Assembly: GCA_040384665.1 (NCBI GenBank)
Contig: JAZKIY010000016.1
Location: forward strand, 1 to 64,000
Reading direction: 5' to 3'
Length of the DNA: 64,000 nt
Source of the DNA: PCRC01 sp040384665
GTDB taxonomy: Bacteria > Pseudomonadota > Gammaproteobacteria > Burkholderiales > Burkholderiaceae_C
Positions 50,008-61,936 of the stretch are shown in pieces. The notes beneath the pieces were generated by a model, which made no database searches, was not told the origin of the DNA, and worked only from the letters and a program-made list of their open reading frames with translations. Position numbers and translations under genes: made by a program. Numbering within the stretch: the stretch's first letter is position 1; each line of letters begins with the position of its first letter.

Positions 50008-51978
50008 ATGGCCACCAAACCCCCCAGCGATTACTCCGAAAGTTCGATCCGCGTGCTCAAGGGCCTGGAGCCCGTCAAGCAGCGGCCGGGCATGTACACC
50101 CGCACCGACAACCCGCTGCACGTCATCCAGGAAGTGCTGGACAACGCGGCCGACGAGGCGCTGGCCGGCCACGGCAAAAAGATCAAGGTCACACTGCACG
50201 CCGACGGCTCGGTCGGCATTGATGACGACGGCCGCGGCATCCCGTTTGGCCTGCACCCGGAAGAAAAAGCGCCGGTGATCGAGCTGGTCTTCACCCGGCT
50301 GCACGCCGGGGGCAAGTTTGACAAGGGCAAGGGCGGCGCCTACAGCTTTTCCGGTGGCCTGCACGGCGTGGGTGTGAGCGTCACCAACGCGCTCGCCACC
50401 CGGCTGGAGGCCACCAGCTACCGCGAAGGCCAGGCCGCCCGGCTGGTGTTCTCGGCCGGCGACGTGGTTGAGCCCCTGGTGGCCCGGCCGCAGGGCGAGG
50501 GCGACCGCAAGCAGGGCACCAGCGTGCGCGTCTGGCCCGACGCCAAGTACTTCGAGTCCAGCGCGCTGCCCATGGCCGAGCTGACGCATTTGCTGCGCAG
50601 CAAGGCGGTGCTGATGCCGGGCGTCAGCGTCACGCTGGTGGTAGAAAAAACCAAAGACAGCCAGACCTGGCTCTACAAAGGCGGCCTGCGCGACTACATG
50701 ATGCAGACGCTGACCGGCGAGCCGGTGATCCCGCTGTTTGAAGGCGAGGGTTTTGCCGACAGCGGCAACGACAACTTTGCCGAAGGCGAGGGCGCCCAGT
50801 GGTGCGTGGCCTTCACCGAAGACGGTGCCCCGGTGCGCGAAAGCTACGTCAACCTGATCCCCACCAGCGCCGGTGGCACCCACGACAGCGGCCTGCGCGA
50901 CGGCCTGTTCACCGCGGTGAAAAGTTTCGTGGACCTGCACAGCCTGCTGCCCAAGGGCGTGAAGCTGCTGCCCGAAGACGTGTTCGCCCGCGCCAGCTAC
51001 GTGCTTTCCGCCAAGGTGCTGGACCCGCAGTTCCAGGGCCAGATCAAGGAACGCCTCAACTCGCGCGACGCGGTGCGCCTGGTCTCCAGCTTTGTGCGGC
51101 CCACGCTGGAGCTGTGGCTGAACCAGCACGTGGAGTACGGCAAGAAGCTGGCCGAACTCGCCATCAAGGCCGCGCAAACGCGCCAGCGCGCCGGCCAGAA
51201 GGTGGAGAAGCGCAAAGGTTCCGGCGTGGCCGTGTTGCCCGGCAAGCTGACCGACTGCGAGAGCCGCGACATTGCCCACAACGAGGTGTTTCTGGTCGAG
51301 GGCGACTCCGCCGGTGGCAGCGCCAAGATGGGCCGCGACAAAGAAAGCCAGGCGATATTGCCGCTGCGGGGCAAGGTGCTCAACACCTGGGAAGTGGAGC
51401 GCGACCGGCTGTTTGCCAACACCGAAATCCACGACATCGCGGTGGCGATTGGCGTCGATCCGCACGGGCCGAACGACACGCCCGATTTGACCGGCCTGCG
51501 CTACGGCAAGGTCTGCATCCTCAGCGATGCCGATGTGGACGGCTCGCACATCCAGGTGCTGCTGCTGACCTTGTTCTTCCGGCACTTCCCCAAGCTCATC
51601 GAGACCGGCCATGTGTACGTGGCGCGGCCACCGCTGTTCCGGGTGGACGCGCCCGCCCGCGGCAAAAAACCCGCCGCCAAGTTCTACGCGCTGGACGAAG
51701 GCGAACTCACCGCCACGCTGGACAAGCTGCGCAAGGAAGGCGTGAAAGAGGGCGCCTGGAGCATCAGCCGCTTCAAGGGCCTGGGCGAGATGAACGCCGA
51801 GCAGCTGTGGGACACCACGCTCAACCCCGACACCCGCCGCCTGCTGCCGGTGCAGTTGGGCAGCATTGACTTTGCGCAGACCGAAAACCTCATCACCCAG
51901 CTGATGGGCAAAGGCGAAGCCGCTGCCCGCCGTGCGCTGATGGAGCTGCACGGCGATGCGGTGGAGGTGGACGTTTGA
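50008..51978 (+). CDS. parE: DNA topoisomerase IV subunit B
   Basis: 656 aa from ATG 50008 with AGGA upstream. GHKL ATPase (EVLDNAADEALAG, DDDGRGIPFG, SGGLHGVGVSVTNAL), transducer domain, and Toprim EGDSAGGSAKMGRDKESQAI with LSDADVDGSHIQ. The metal-binding DxD is intact. Short overlap (TTGA) with the transglycosylase gene, and parC follows 25 bases further on. Confidence 0.95.
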   Translation: MATKPPSDYSESSIRVLKGLEPVKQRPGMYTRTDNPLHVIQEVLDNAADEALAGHGKKIKVTLHADGSVGIDDDGRGIPFGLHPEEKAPVIELVFTRLHAGGKFDKGKGGAYSFSGGLHGVGVSVTNALATRLEATSYREGQAARLVFSAGDVVEPLVARPQGEGDRKQGTSVRVWPDAKYFESSALPMAELTHLLRSKAVLMPGVSVTLVVEKTKDSQTWLYKGGLRDYMMQTLTGEPVIPLFEGEGFADSGNDNFAEGEGAQWCVAFTEDGAPVRESYVNLIPTSAGGTHDSGLRDGLFTAVKSFVDLHSLLPKGVKLLPEDVFARASYVLSAKVLDPQFQGQIKERLNSRDAVRLVSSFVRPTLELWLNQHVEYGKKLAELAIKAAQTRQRAGQKVEKRKGSGVAVLPGKLTDCESRDIAHNEVFLVEGDSAGGSAKMGRDKESQAILPLRGKVLNTWEVERDRLFANTEIHDIAVAIGVDPHGPNDTPDLTGLRYGKVCILSDADVDGSHIQVLLLTLFFRHFPKLIETGHVYVARPPLFRVDAPARGKKPAAKFYALDEGELTATLDKLRKEGVKEGAWSISRFKGLGEMNAEQLWDTTLNPDTRRLLPVQLGSIDFAQTENLITQLMGKGEAAARRALMELHGDAVEVDV

Positions 51979-52769
51979 ACCAGCGCTGGCATGCTGCCAT
52001 GGCCGCGCTGCTGCTGTGGCTGCACGCGCCTGCGGTGGCCGACGTCTGGGGCTACATCGACGCCGCCGGTGTGGCGCACTTCGCCGCCGAGCCCGTGGAC
52101 GCCCGCTACGAGCTGTTCTTCAAAGGCGGCCCCAACCTGGTGAACGGCGTGGCCATTGCCGAGCCGGCGCCCACGGCGGCCGGTGCGCGTTCCCGCAAGC
52201 TGCTCACCTTCTTTGAGATTTCCAGCAACTACAAGTCGGTGCGCCACCTGCTGCGTGAAGCGGCGCAGGCGCACAACATCGAGTTCGAGCTGCTGCAGGC
52301 GCTGATCGCCACCGAGTCGGGGTTCGACCCGGTGGTCGTGTCGCCGCGCGGGGCGGTGGGGCTGATGCAGGTGCTGCCCACCACCGCCGAACGCTACGGC
52401 ATGGTGGCCAGCCAACTGGCCGACCCGCGCACCAACATCCGCGCCGGTGCCCGCCACCTGCGCACGCTGATGGACCTGTTTCCCGGCCGGCTGGACCTGA
52501 CACTGGCCGCCTACAACGCCGGTGACGGCGCGGTGCGGCGTGCCGGCAACCGCGTGCCCGACTACCCCGAAACCCAAAACTACGTGACCACGGTCATGGC
52601 GCTCTACACCGAGCTGAAGCCACCGCTGGCCGTGCAGCAACGCCGCCAGGCCAACAACCGCCTGCTGGCCACGCAGGGCGGTGCGCTGGGCCGCGGCAAC
52701 ATGGTGTTGCCGGCCACCGCGCAACGCCCCGCGCTCGATTTGCCCCCGGGTCTGCTGGTTGAACGCTGA
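51975..52769 (+). CDS. Lytic transglycosylase (SLT domain)
   Basis: 264 aa from a TTG at 51975 overlapping the parE stop; ATG 51999 is an alternative. N-terminal signal sequence (MAALLLWLHAPAVAD), a DUF4124-like start (VWGYIDAAGVAHFAAEPVD), and a Slt catalytic domain about residues 90-220: the catalytic Glu in ALIATESGFDPVVVSP and GLMQVLPTTAERYG. Cleaves peptidoglycan in the periplasm. Its place between parE and parC is frequent in Burkholderiales, from memory. Confidence 0.9.
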   Translation: MNQRWHAAMAALLLWLHAPAVADVWGYIDAAGVAHFAAEPVDARYELFFKGGPNLVNGVAIAEPAPTAAGARSRKLLTFFEISSNYKSVRHLLREAAQAHNIEFELLQALIATESGFDPVVVSPRGAVGLMQVLPTTAERYGMVASQLADPRTNIRAGARHLRTLMDLFPGRLDLTLAAYNAGDGAVRRAGNRVPDYPETQNYVTTVMALYTELKPPLAVQQRRQANNRLLATQGGALGRGNMVLPATAQRPALDLPPGLLVER

Positions 52770-52793
52770 CCCCTGAACGACGGACTGTTTCCC

Positions 52794-55169
<2,376 letters not shown>

Positions 55170-55314
55170 GGTGGACGTTAAATACGCACAAAGATGCCGA
55201 GTTTCACGCTCATATTTGGAGTCGGAGCATTTTTAATGTGTGAACGTTTTCATTGGTTTAAAGTAAAAACACTATTACTCCTCGCCAGATGTGAGTGATG
55301 TATGAGTGTCTTGT

Positions 55315-55343
55315 TTGACGTTGTATTAATGAATGCCAATAAT
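55315..55343 (+). promoter_or_regulatory. Candidate sigma-70 promoter of the A+T-rich gene
   Basis: TTGACG (55315-55320) and AATAAT (55338-55343) separated by exactly 17 bases; 29 bases before the start codon at 55373. Close to the consensus. Sequence around is A+T-rich. Confidence 0.65.
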
Positions 55344-55372
55344 CTCATGCTAATGAACCTATTTCGTCATCA

Positions 55373-55942
55373 ATGTCCATAACTGATTGGCTTACCCTTG
55401 CGCTTGTACTGATTACTACCTTTTATGCGTGGGCGACGTTTGAGATTCTTCGCGCTAATAAAAGCGTAGTACAAGCGATGCAGGCTCAAACCGAAGCTCA
55501 GTTGCGCCCCTACATCGTCGCTGCCGTTGCGGTTCGTGCTGGCACAACTCTTCTACTACTTGAGATTCGGAATACTGGAAAATCGCATGCAGTTGATGTC
55601 CGTTTGGCGATGGATAAGGACTTCTTCTTTAATGGGGAGAAAGCTGAAAAAAATATCGCTAGGATGAATATCTTTACACAGCCGATTGAGTCACTTTCTC
55701 CGGGGGTAAGTATCCCATTCGTTCTCGGAGTCGGACATTCGATATTTGCTAATAGTGTGGATGACTCAATCTGTCCTAAGGTGTTCTCTATAACAGCGGA
55801 GTATTCGTTCGCGGGAAGACGATACAAAGAACAGAACATTATCGACCTACGACCGCTGATGAATAGCAGCGCGGAACATGATCCTATCGCTGAGGAAGTG
55901 AAGAAGTTTCGTGAGAGTCTTGAGAAGGTGCTCCGAAAGTGA
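55373..55942 (+). CDS. A+T-rich membrane-anchored protein of unknown function
   Basis: 189 aa. N-terminal hydrophobic helix (WLTLALVLITTFYAWATFEI) followed by a short helix (KSVVQAMQAQTEAQLRPYIV) and a beta-rich domain (VRAGTTLLLLEIRNTGKSHA, YSFAGRRYKEQNIIDL); ends in a charged helix. Such TM plus beta-sandwich proteins often occur as unknown accessory genes. Codon use and A+T content are unlike parC and the next gene. It has its own promoter and is followed by an 18-bp inverted repeat, as if inserted as one unit. No family recognised. Confidence 0.7.
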   Translation: MSITDWLTLALVLITTFYAWATFEILRANKSVVQAMQAQTEAQLRPYIVAAVAVRAGTTLLLLEIRNTGKSHAVDVRLAMDKDFFFNGEKAEKNIARMNIFTQPIESLSPGVSIPFVLGVGHSIFANSVDDSICPKVFSITAEYSFAGRRYKEQNIIDLRPLMNSSAEHDPIAEEVKKFRESLEKVLRK

Positions 55943-55948
55943 CGGGGC

Positions 55949-55994
55949 TTGCGAAAACTGATCACGTGGGCATCCGCGTGATCAGTTTTCGCAA
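55949..55994. repeat. Perfect 18-bp inverted repeat
   Basis: Arms 55949-55966 and 55977-55994 are exact reverse complements (TTGCGAAAACTGATCACG with its partner), loop 10 bases. It begins seven bases after the stop of the A+T-rich gene. It could be a strong terminator, although the T run is within the arm, or the end of a mobile unit. Confidence 0.9.
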
Positions 55995-56097
55995 AGGCAA
56001 CCAACGGACTGAGTTGGGTTCAGATCCCAACTCTGCCCTGGCGTTCAAGCCGAACGCGGCCCCCCGGTTGGCGTGAGCCGACGCACCCCAACACGCC

Positions 56098-56913
56098 ATG
56101 ACCCGGAACCAATCCCTCACCCGCCCCAACGCGACAGCCCAGGCCAGCATCCAGGCCCAGGTGGCGGTGCTGGTGACGCTGTCCACCCTGCTGCAGTGCC
56201 TCGCGCTGCTCGGCGTGTTGCCCATTGCCCCCGGCAGTCTGGGGCGCCATGTGTACAGCACGGTGGAGTTGTTGCTGGTGGCTGGGTTGCTTTACCAGGG
56301 GTGGCGCATCTGGCAGTGGGCTGTGGCGACGGGGCAAGGTGCGCTGGTGCAGCAGGTGGCGCGGCTGTGTTTTTATTCGCTGCTGCTGTGTGGCTTGGGC
56401 GACATCGTCAACCGCAACTACCTCGAACGGTACTACCAATGGGACGAGGTGATCCGGCACGGCTACCTGATCCAGTCCATTGTGTTTTTCTTCCCTGGCT
56501 ATACCTTGGTGCTGGTGGCCAACTGGCTTTTGGGCGCGCCGCATGTCCGCCCGCGCACGGTGGTGTTGGGCACCCTGGCTGCGCTGGGGGTGGGGGCTCT
56601 GGCGTTCTTCGGCAGTTTCGACCCTCGGGTGAATGCCTTGGCCTCGGCGGCCATGCTGGCCTACACCCTGTTGCACGCGGTGCTGGTGGTGTCTGTGGTG
56701 TGGGTGGTCCGGGCCTGTGGCTGGTCTGCCAGCAGCCTGGTGGCGATCGGTGTGTTTCTGGCGGCGGTGGCAGATGCGCTGATTGGCCATTTCTGGATTT
56801 TCAGCGACCATTTCCCGGTGATCGAACACGTGAACTGGATCGTCTATTTCGCCTCGCTGGCGCTGATTCAGCAGTTGCCATTTTTGGCAGCGCGGGCACA
56901 TCCGGCCGATTGA
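56098..56913 (+). CDS. Polytopic membrane protein of unknown function
   Basis: 271 aa with seven or so hydrophobic segments (VLVTLSTLLQCLALLGVL, TVELLLVAGLLYQGWRIW, LCFYSLLLCGLGDIV, SIVFFFPGYTLVLVANWLL, VVLGTLAALGVGALAFF, VLVVSVVWVVRACGWSA, LVAIGVFLAAVADALIGHF). The spacing resembles YhhN-like and related 7-8 TM proteins, but I cannot name the family. Inner membrane. Convergent with the PNPOx-like gene. Confidence 0.75.
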   Translation: MTRNQSLTRPNATAQASIQAQVAVLVTLSTLLQCLALLGVLPIAPGSLGRHVYSTVELLLVAGLLYQGWRIWQWAVATGQGALVQQVARLCFYSLLLCGLGDIVNRNYLERYYQWDEVIRHGYLIQSIVFFFPGYTLVLVANWLLGAPHVRPRTVVLGTLAALGVGALAFFGSFDPRVNALASAAMLAYTLLHAVLVVSVVWVVRACGWSASSLVAIGVFLAAVADALIGHFWIFSDHFPVIEHVNWIVYFASLALIQQLPFLAARAHPAD

Positions 56914-57001
56914 GATGGCGTGATCATTCGCGCCGAACACCAGGGCCACCCACGCGCTGACGTGGGCCCCGCGTTCCCTTCCGCTTGCCTTTCTGGCTGG
57001 C

Positions 57002-57508
57002 TCAGGACAGCCGCAACTCTTCGTGTTTGCCCAAGCTGGTGGGTCGCTCGCCGGTCACTGCGGCTTTGGCCATTTTGAAGAGCTGGGTCATCTTGCTTTC
57101 CTGCACGTCCCAGTATTCGGCCTGAGCGATGTGCACCGCCAGCAAAACAAGGTCGGGGTCGGTGGGGCCGCCGGGGAACCAGGCTTTGGCGAGGGGCGAC
57201 CAGAGTTCTTCTTTGCGGCGGGCGTCGTCCACAAATTCGGCGGTGCCGGCGAGCGACACATAGCTGTCGGCGCCCGGGTCGGCAAAGCTCACGTTGACCG
57301 CCTTGTCTGCCTGCAGGCGCGCATGGGGTTCGCCAGACTTGGCGATGAAGAAGTACAGCGTGGCGTCTTCGTCGATGTCGCGGTTCTGGACTGTCATTGG
57401 TTGCGCATAAAGCGCGCCGCTGGGGCCCCGGCTGGTCAGCATGCCGAAGCGGATGTCTTTGATGAGTTCCCACAGCTTGGTGTGGATGGTGGACGGGTCG
57501 GTGGGCAT
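57002..57508 (-). CDS. Pyridoxamine 5'-phosphate oxidase-like flavin protein
   Basis: 168 aa from ATG 57508, with AAGGAG before it. Split-barrel: IRFGMLTSRGPSGALYAQPM, DATLYFFIAKSGEPHARL, VNVSFADPGADSYVSLAG, and a C-terminal helix (AQAEYWDVQESKMTQLFKMA). General-stress-protein 26 type, which bind FMN or FAD; role unknown. Confidence 0.85.
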   Translation of the reverse strand: MPTDPSTIHTKLWELIKDIRFGMLTSRGPSGALYAQPMTVQNRDIDEDATLYFFIAKSGEPHARLQADKAVNVSFADPGADSYVSLAGTAEFVDDARRKEELWSPLAKAWFPGGPTDPDLVLLAVHIAQAEYWDVQESKMTQLFKMAKAAVTGERPTSLGKHEELRLS

Positions 57509-57626
57509 GGGGCTCCTTGTGGGGTGGAATGGCAATGTTCCACTGTAGGAGCGGCACCGCGCGCTGGCTGTCGGTGCGGGGCACCACGGGCTGTGGGTGA
57601 AGTCCCACAGCCGGAAGGCGGTGAAG

Positions 57627-58094
57627 TCAGGCCACTTCAACGATCATTTCAATTTCCACACACGCCCCCAACGGCAGCTGCGCCACGCCAAAGGCGCTGC
57701 GGGCGTGGGCGCCGCGTTCGCCAAACACCTGGCCGATCAGCTCGCTGCAGCCGTTGGTGACGAGGTGGTGGTCGGTGTAGTCGGGTGTGGAGTTCACCAA
57801 GCTCATCAGCTTGACGATGCGTTTGACGCCGTTCAGGTCACTGCCGGCGGCCTGCATGGCGGCGTTCAGGGTGCCGAGCAGGTCGATGGCGATGGCGCGG
57901 GCGGCGGCTTTGCCTTCTTCGGTGGCCATGTTCTTGCCGAGTTGGCCGACCCAGGGTTTGCCGTCTTTCTTGGCGATGTGGCCGCTCAAAAACACCAGCT
58001 TGCCACTTTGCACAAAGGGCACGTAGGCGGCTGCGGGCACGGAAACGGGGGGCAGGGTGATCTGGAGCTGTTCCAGGGTGGTGTAAATGCTCAT
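57627..58094 (-). CDS. RidA family protein (YjgF-like)
   Basis: 155 aa. LEQLQITLPPVSVPAAAYVP, LVFLSGHIAKKDGKPWVGQL, LNAAMQAAGSDLNGVKRIVK and the end SAFGVAQLPLGACVEIEMIV with the Arg and Glu of the active site region. RidA deaminates reactive enamine/imine intermediates. The A-rich start of its ribosome region (AAAAAAGAGA) comes from repeat copy F. Confidence 0.9.
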   Translation of the reverse strand: MSIYTTLEQLQITLPPVSVPAAAYVPFVQSGKLVFLSGHIAKKDGKPWVGQLGKNMATEEGKAAARAIAIDLLGTLNAAMQAAGSDLNGVKRIVKLMSLVNSTPDYTDHHLVTNGCSELIGQVFGERGAHARSAFGVAQLPLGACVEIEMIVEVA

Positions 58095-58100
58095 ACGGTC

Positions 58101-58167
58101 TCTTTTTTAGGTCAAATAGGCTTCAAGCCCTAGTACAGTCTAGCGATGTTGCTATTGAATGAATAGC
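58101..58167 (-). repeat. Palindromic repeat, copy F (between transglutaminase and ridA)
   Basis: Read leftwards: hairpin GCTAT-tcattca-ATAGC (58151-58167), CGCTAGACTGTACTAGGGCT, TGAAGCCTATTTGACC and an A-rich tail TAAAAAAGAGA. The tail supplies GAGA five bases before the ridA start at 58094. The hairpin ends three bases before the transglutaminase stop. Confidence 0.85.
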
Positions 58168-58169
58168 GT

Positions 58170-59153
<984 letters not shown>

Positions 59154-59179
59154 GGCGGGCTTTCAGTGGCCTGGGGCTT

Positions 59180-61855
59180 TCAAGCGCCGACGCTGAGCTT
59201 GTCTTCGCCCGAATGGGTGAAGTACAGCGCGCCAATGCGCTCTGACAGGCGGTAGGCCACGGCGCTGCACTGGGCCAGCTGGTCGATGAAGGCCGGGTGG
59301 CGCGGCGCAGCGGGGCGCTGTTTGTCGGTGGCGGGTGCATTGCCGGCGGGGGCGGCCTGCACCATCTCGGCCAGTGACCAGCTGCCGGGGTCGGGCAGGG
59401 CCAGGCCGAGCGCGTCCAGCGCGTCAGGCGTGGTGCCGGCCAGCTTGGCGAGCCGGCCACCGAGCGACTGCGCCACCCACCCAAGCGAGCGCGGGTTGTC
59501 GCGGTCCAGCACCAGCAAATCCAGCAGCGCCGGGATGTCGCGCCGCTGCTGGTACTGGGCGTGGAAGGTGATGGTGCTGTCAAACAGCGCCACCAGCGCC
59601 TCGAAGCCGCCTTCGTCGTGCACCGCACCGGTCTCGAAGCTCTCGGCCATGGCGGTGGAGAGAAAGCCCAGCCGCTCGATGTGTCGGCCGATGCTGAGCA
59701 GGCGCCAGCCGTCGTCGCGCGTCATGCGGTCGGTTTGCGCGCCGGTCATGGCGGCCATGTACATGCTGGCGGCTTCCAGCGCCTGCAGCGCGTGGGTGGT
59801 GGCGTAGTCGCCGTGGTTTTCGGTGAAGCGTTGGAAAAACTCGGCCTCGGCGCGGCCGATCAGTTTCCATTGCTCCTGCGACAGCCGCTCCCGCACCGAC
59901 GACGCGGCCAGCCGGGTGGCGCGCAGGTTGTAGCCGACGCTGCCGGCGCCGTCTTCGGCCGTCAGGTTGGCCACCAGCGAACGCTCGAACACCCGGCGGG
60001 CCTGGGTGGCGGCGGGCACGTCGGGTAGCACCAGGTTGGTGCGCACCGCGAGGTCGCTCAGCCAGGCCAACAGCGGCTGGGACGACTGGTCTTCGCCGTT
60101 CAGCGACTCCAGCGTCAGCCGGGCCAGGCGGATGGTGTTCTCGGTGCGCTCGGTGTAGCGGCCAAGCCAGAACAGGTTCTCGGCGGCGCGGCTGGTGACG
60201 ACCCGCTTGCCGTGCACCAAAGACGAGCGCGAGGCGCGCGCCGGCAACAGGGTGGAGTTGTCGACCTCGCCGTCGGTCATGACCCAGACGTCGGCGCTGC
60301 CGCCGCCGCGCTGCATCGAGGCGACGCCGGCGTCGGCACTGGCAATGCGGGCCAGCCCGCCGGGCAGCACGCGCCAAGAGCGCGGGCCGTCAGACACCGC
60401 GTACACCCGCAGCAGCACCGAGCGCGGCACGATGCGGCCGGTGTCCGCCGGGGACGTGCCCTCGGGCGCATCGGGCCGCCAGGTTGGCATTTGTGACAGC
60501 GGCAGGTAAGACTGCACGGTGTGCGCGTCGCCCTGCCGCATGATGCGGCCAGCCCATTCGTCGAGCTGGCGGCGCGACTGCGAGCGGCCCAGCACCGCGT
60601 GGAAAGAACCGTGGCTGCGCGAGCCCACATAGGTGGGCTTGATCACGCTCTGCTGCAGCCGGGGCAGCGCGTCCTGCATGGCCGCGCGTTCGCCGCACCA
60701 CCAGGTGGGCATGGCCGGCAGCAGCAGTTTTTCGCCGGTGAAATGGCGCGACAGCGCAGGCAGAAAGCCCAGCAGCGCGGACGACTCCAGAAAACCCGCA
60801 CCAGGCGCGTTGGCCACCAGCACGTTGCCGGCGCGGATGGCCTGCAGCAGGCCGGGCACGCCAAGGCGCGAGTCGGGGCGCAGCTCCAGCGGGTCGAGGA
60901 AAGGGTCGTCCAGCCGCTTCAGCAGGCCGTGCACCGGCTCCAGCCCGCGCAGCGTGCGCAGGTAGACATGCTGGTCGCGCACCGTCAGGTCACTGCCTTC
61001 CACCAGCGTGATGCCGAGGTAGCGCGCCAGGTAGGCGTGCTCGAAATAGGTTTCGTTGTACGGGCCGGGCGTCAGCAGCGCAATGTGCGCGTCGGCCCCG
61101 GCGCTGCTGAGCTGCTTGAGGTTGTCGATCAGTGCCCGGTAGGTGGCCGCCAGCCGCTGGATGTGCAGGCCCTGGAAGGCCTGCGGAAACTGGCGCGAAA
61201 TCGCGATGCGGTTTTCCAGCAGGTAACCCAGGCCAGACGGGGCTTCGGTGCTTTGCGACACCACCCACCAGTGGCCGTCGGGCCCACGGGCGAGGTCGAA
61301 CGCCGCCACGTGCAACCGGGGGCCGGCCGCTGGCGGCGCGCCGTGCATCTCGCGCAGGTAGCCGGGGTGGCCCTGCACCAGGGCGGGTGGCAGCAGGCCC
61401 TTGGCCAGCAGCTGCTGCGGGCCGTACACGTCGGCCAGCACCTGTTCCAGCAGCTGCATGCGCTGCAGCACGCCGGCCTCGATCTGCCGCCAGTCGCCGG
61501 GCGGGATGATCAGCGGGAACAGCTCCAGCGACCAGGGCCGCTGCGGGCCGCTGGTGTCGGCATAGACGTTGTAGGTGACGCCGTTGTCGCGGATCTGCCG
61601 CGCCAGCTGGGCACTGCGGCGGTTCAGGTCCAGCAGGCCCTGGTGGCCCAGGTGGTTGAAGAAGCCGCGCCAGGGGCCGGTCAGGCCCGGCAGGCCGGCT
61701 GGCGCATCGCCGTGGGGGTTGCCGGCGTGGCCGCGGGTGGCACCACGCAGCTCGTCGTAATGCTCGGCCGCGGCCGGCGTCGCGAGGGCGCCGGCCAACC
61801 CGGCCGGGCTTTCGCCGGCCTGTGCGTCAAAAAGGGATGAATTTGGTGTTTCCAC
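59180..61855 (-). CDS. Circularly permuted ATP-grasp / alpha-E domain fusion
   Basis: 891 aa. Residues about 60-530 are a circularly permuted type 2 ATP-grasp (DNGVTYNVYADTSGPQRPW, LTPGPYNETYFEHAYLARYL, NAPGAGFLESSALLGFLPAL, IKPTYVGSRSHGSFHAVLG). From about 550 on lies an alpha-E (DUF403) domain: RAAENLFWLGRYTERTENTI, VRERLSQEQWKLIGRAEAEF. In many bacteria these are two genes; here one polypeptide. ATP-grasp enzymes join acids to amines through an acyl-phosphate; the alpha-E partner and transglutaminase suggest a peptide-tagging or crosslinking pathway (inference). Confidence 0.9.
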   Translation of the reverse strand: METPNSSLFDAQAGESPAGLAGALATPAAAEHYDELRGATRGHAGNPHGDAPAGLPGLTGPWRGFFNHLGHQGLLDLNRRSAQLARQIRDNGVTYNVYADTSGPQRPWSLELFPLIIPPGDWRQIEAGVLQRMQLLEQVLADVYGPQQLLAKGLLPPALVQGHPGYLREMHGAPPAAGPRLHVAAFDLARGPDGHWWVVSQSTEAPSGLGYLLENRIAISRQFPQAFQGLHIQRLAATYRALIDNLKQLSSAGADAHIALLTPGPYNETYFEHAYLARYLGITLVEGSDLTVRDQHVYLRTLRGLEPVHGLLKRLDDPFLDPLELRPDSRLGVPGLLQAIRAGNVLVANAPGAGFLESSALLGFLPALSRHFTGEKLLLPAMPTWWCGERAAMQDALPRLQQSVIKPTYVGSRSHGSFHAVLGRSQSRRQLDEWAGRIMRQGDAHTVQSYLPLSQMPTWRPDAPEGTSPADTGRIVPRSVLLRVYAVSDGPRSWRVLPGGLARIASADAGVASMQRGGGSADVWVMTDGEVDNSTLLPARASRSSLVHGKRVVTSRAAENLFWLGRYTERTENTIRLARLTLESLNGEDQSSQPLLAWLSDLAVRTNLVLPDVPAATQARRVFERSLVANLTAEDGAGSVGYNLRATRLAASSVRERLSQEQWKLIGRAEAEFFQRFTENHGDYATTHALQALEAASMYMAAMTGAQTDRMTRDDGWRLLSIGRHIERLGFLSTAMAESFETGAVHDEGGFEALVALFDSTITFHAQYQQRRDIPALLDLLVLDRDNPRSLGWVAQSLGGRLAKLAGTTPDALDALGLALPDPGSWSLAEMVQAAPAGNAPATDKQRPAAPRHPAFIDQLAQCSAVAYRLSERIGALYFTHSGEDKLSVGA

Positions 61856-61936
61856 GGGTCACGCAATTGTCACACCCAATCCGCAGGCAACAGGGCCAGA
61901 CGTCGCAGCGAAGCGACACCTGGGCCTGGCCATGGT

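Noticed and set aside
49135..51951. Minus-strand frame of 938 codons opposite parE
   Set aside because: Composition and lack of motifs show a shadow frame; parE is unmistakable.
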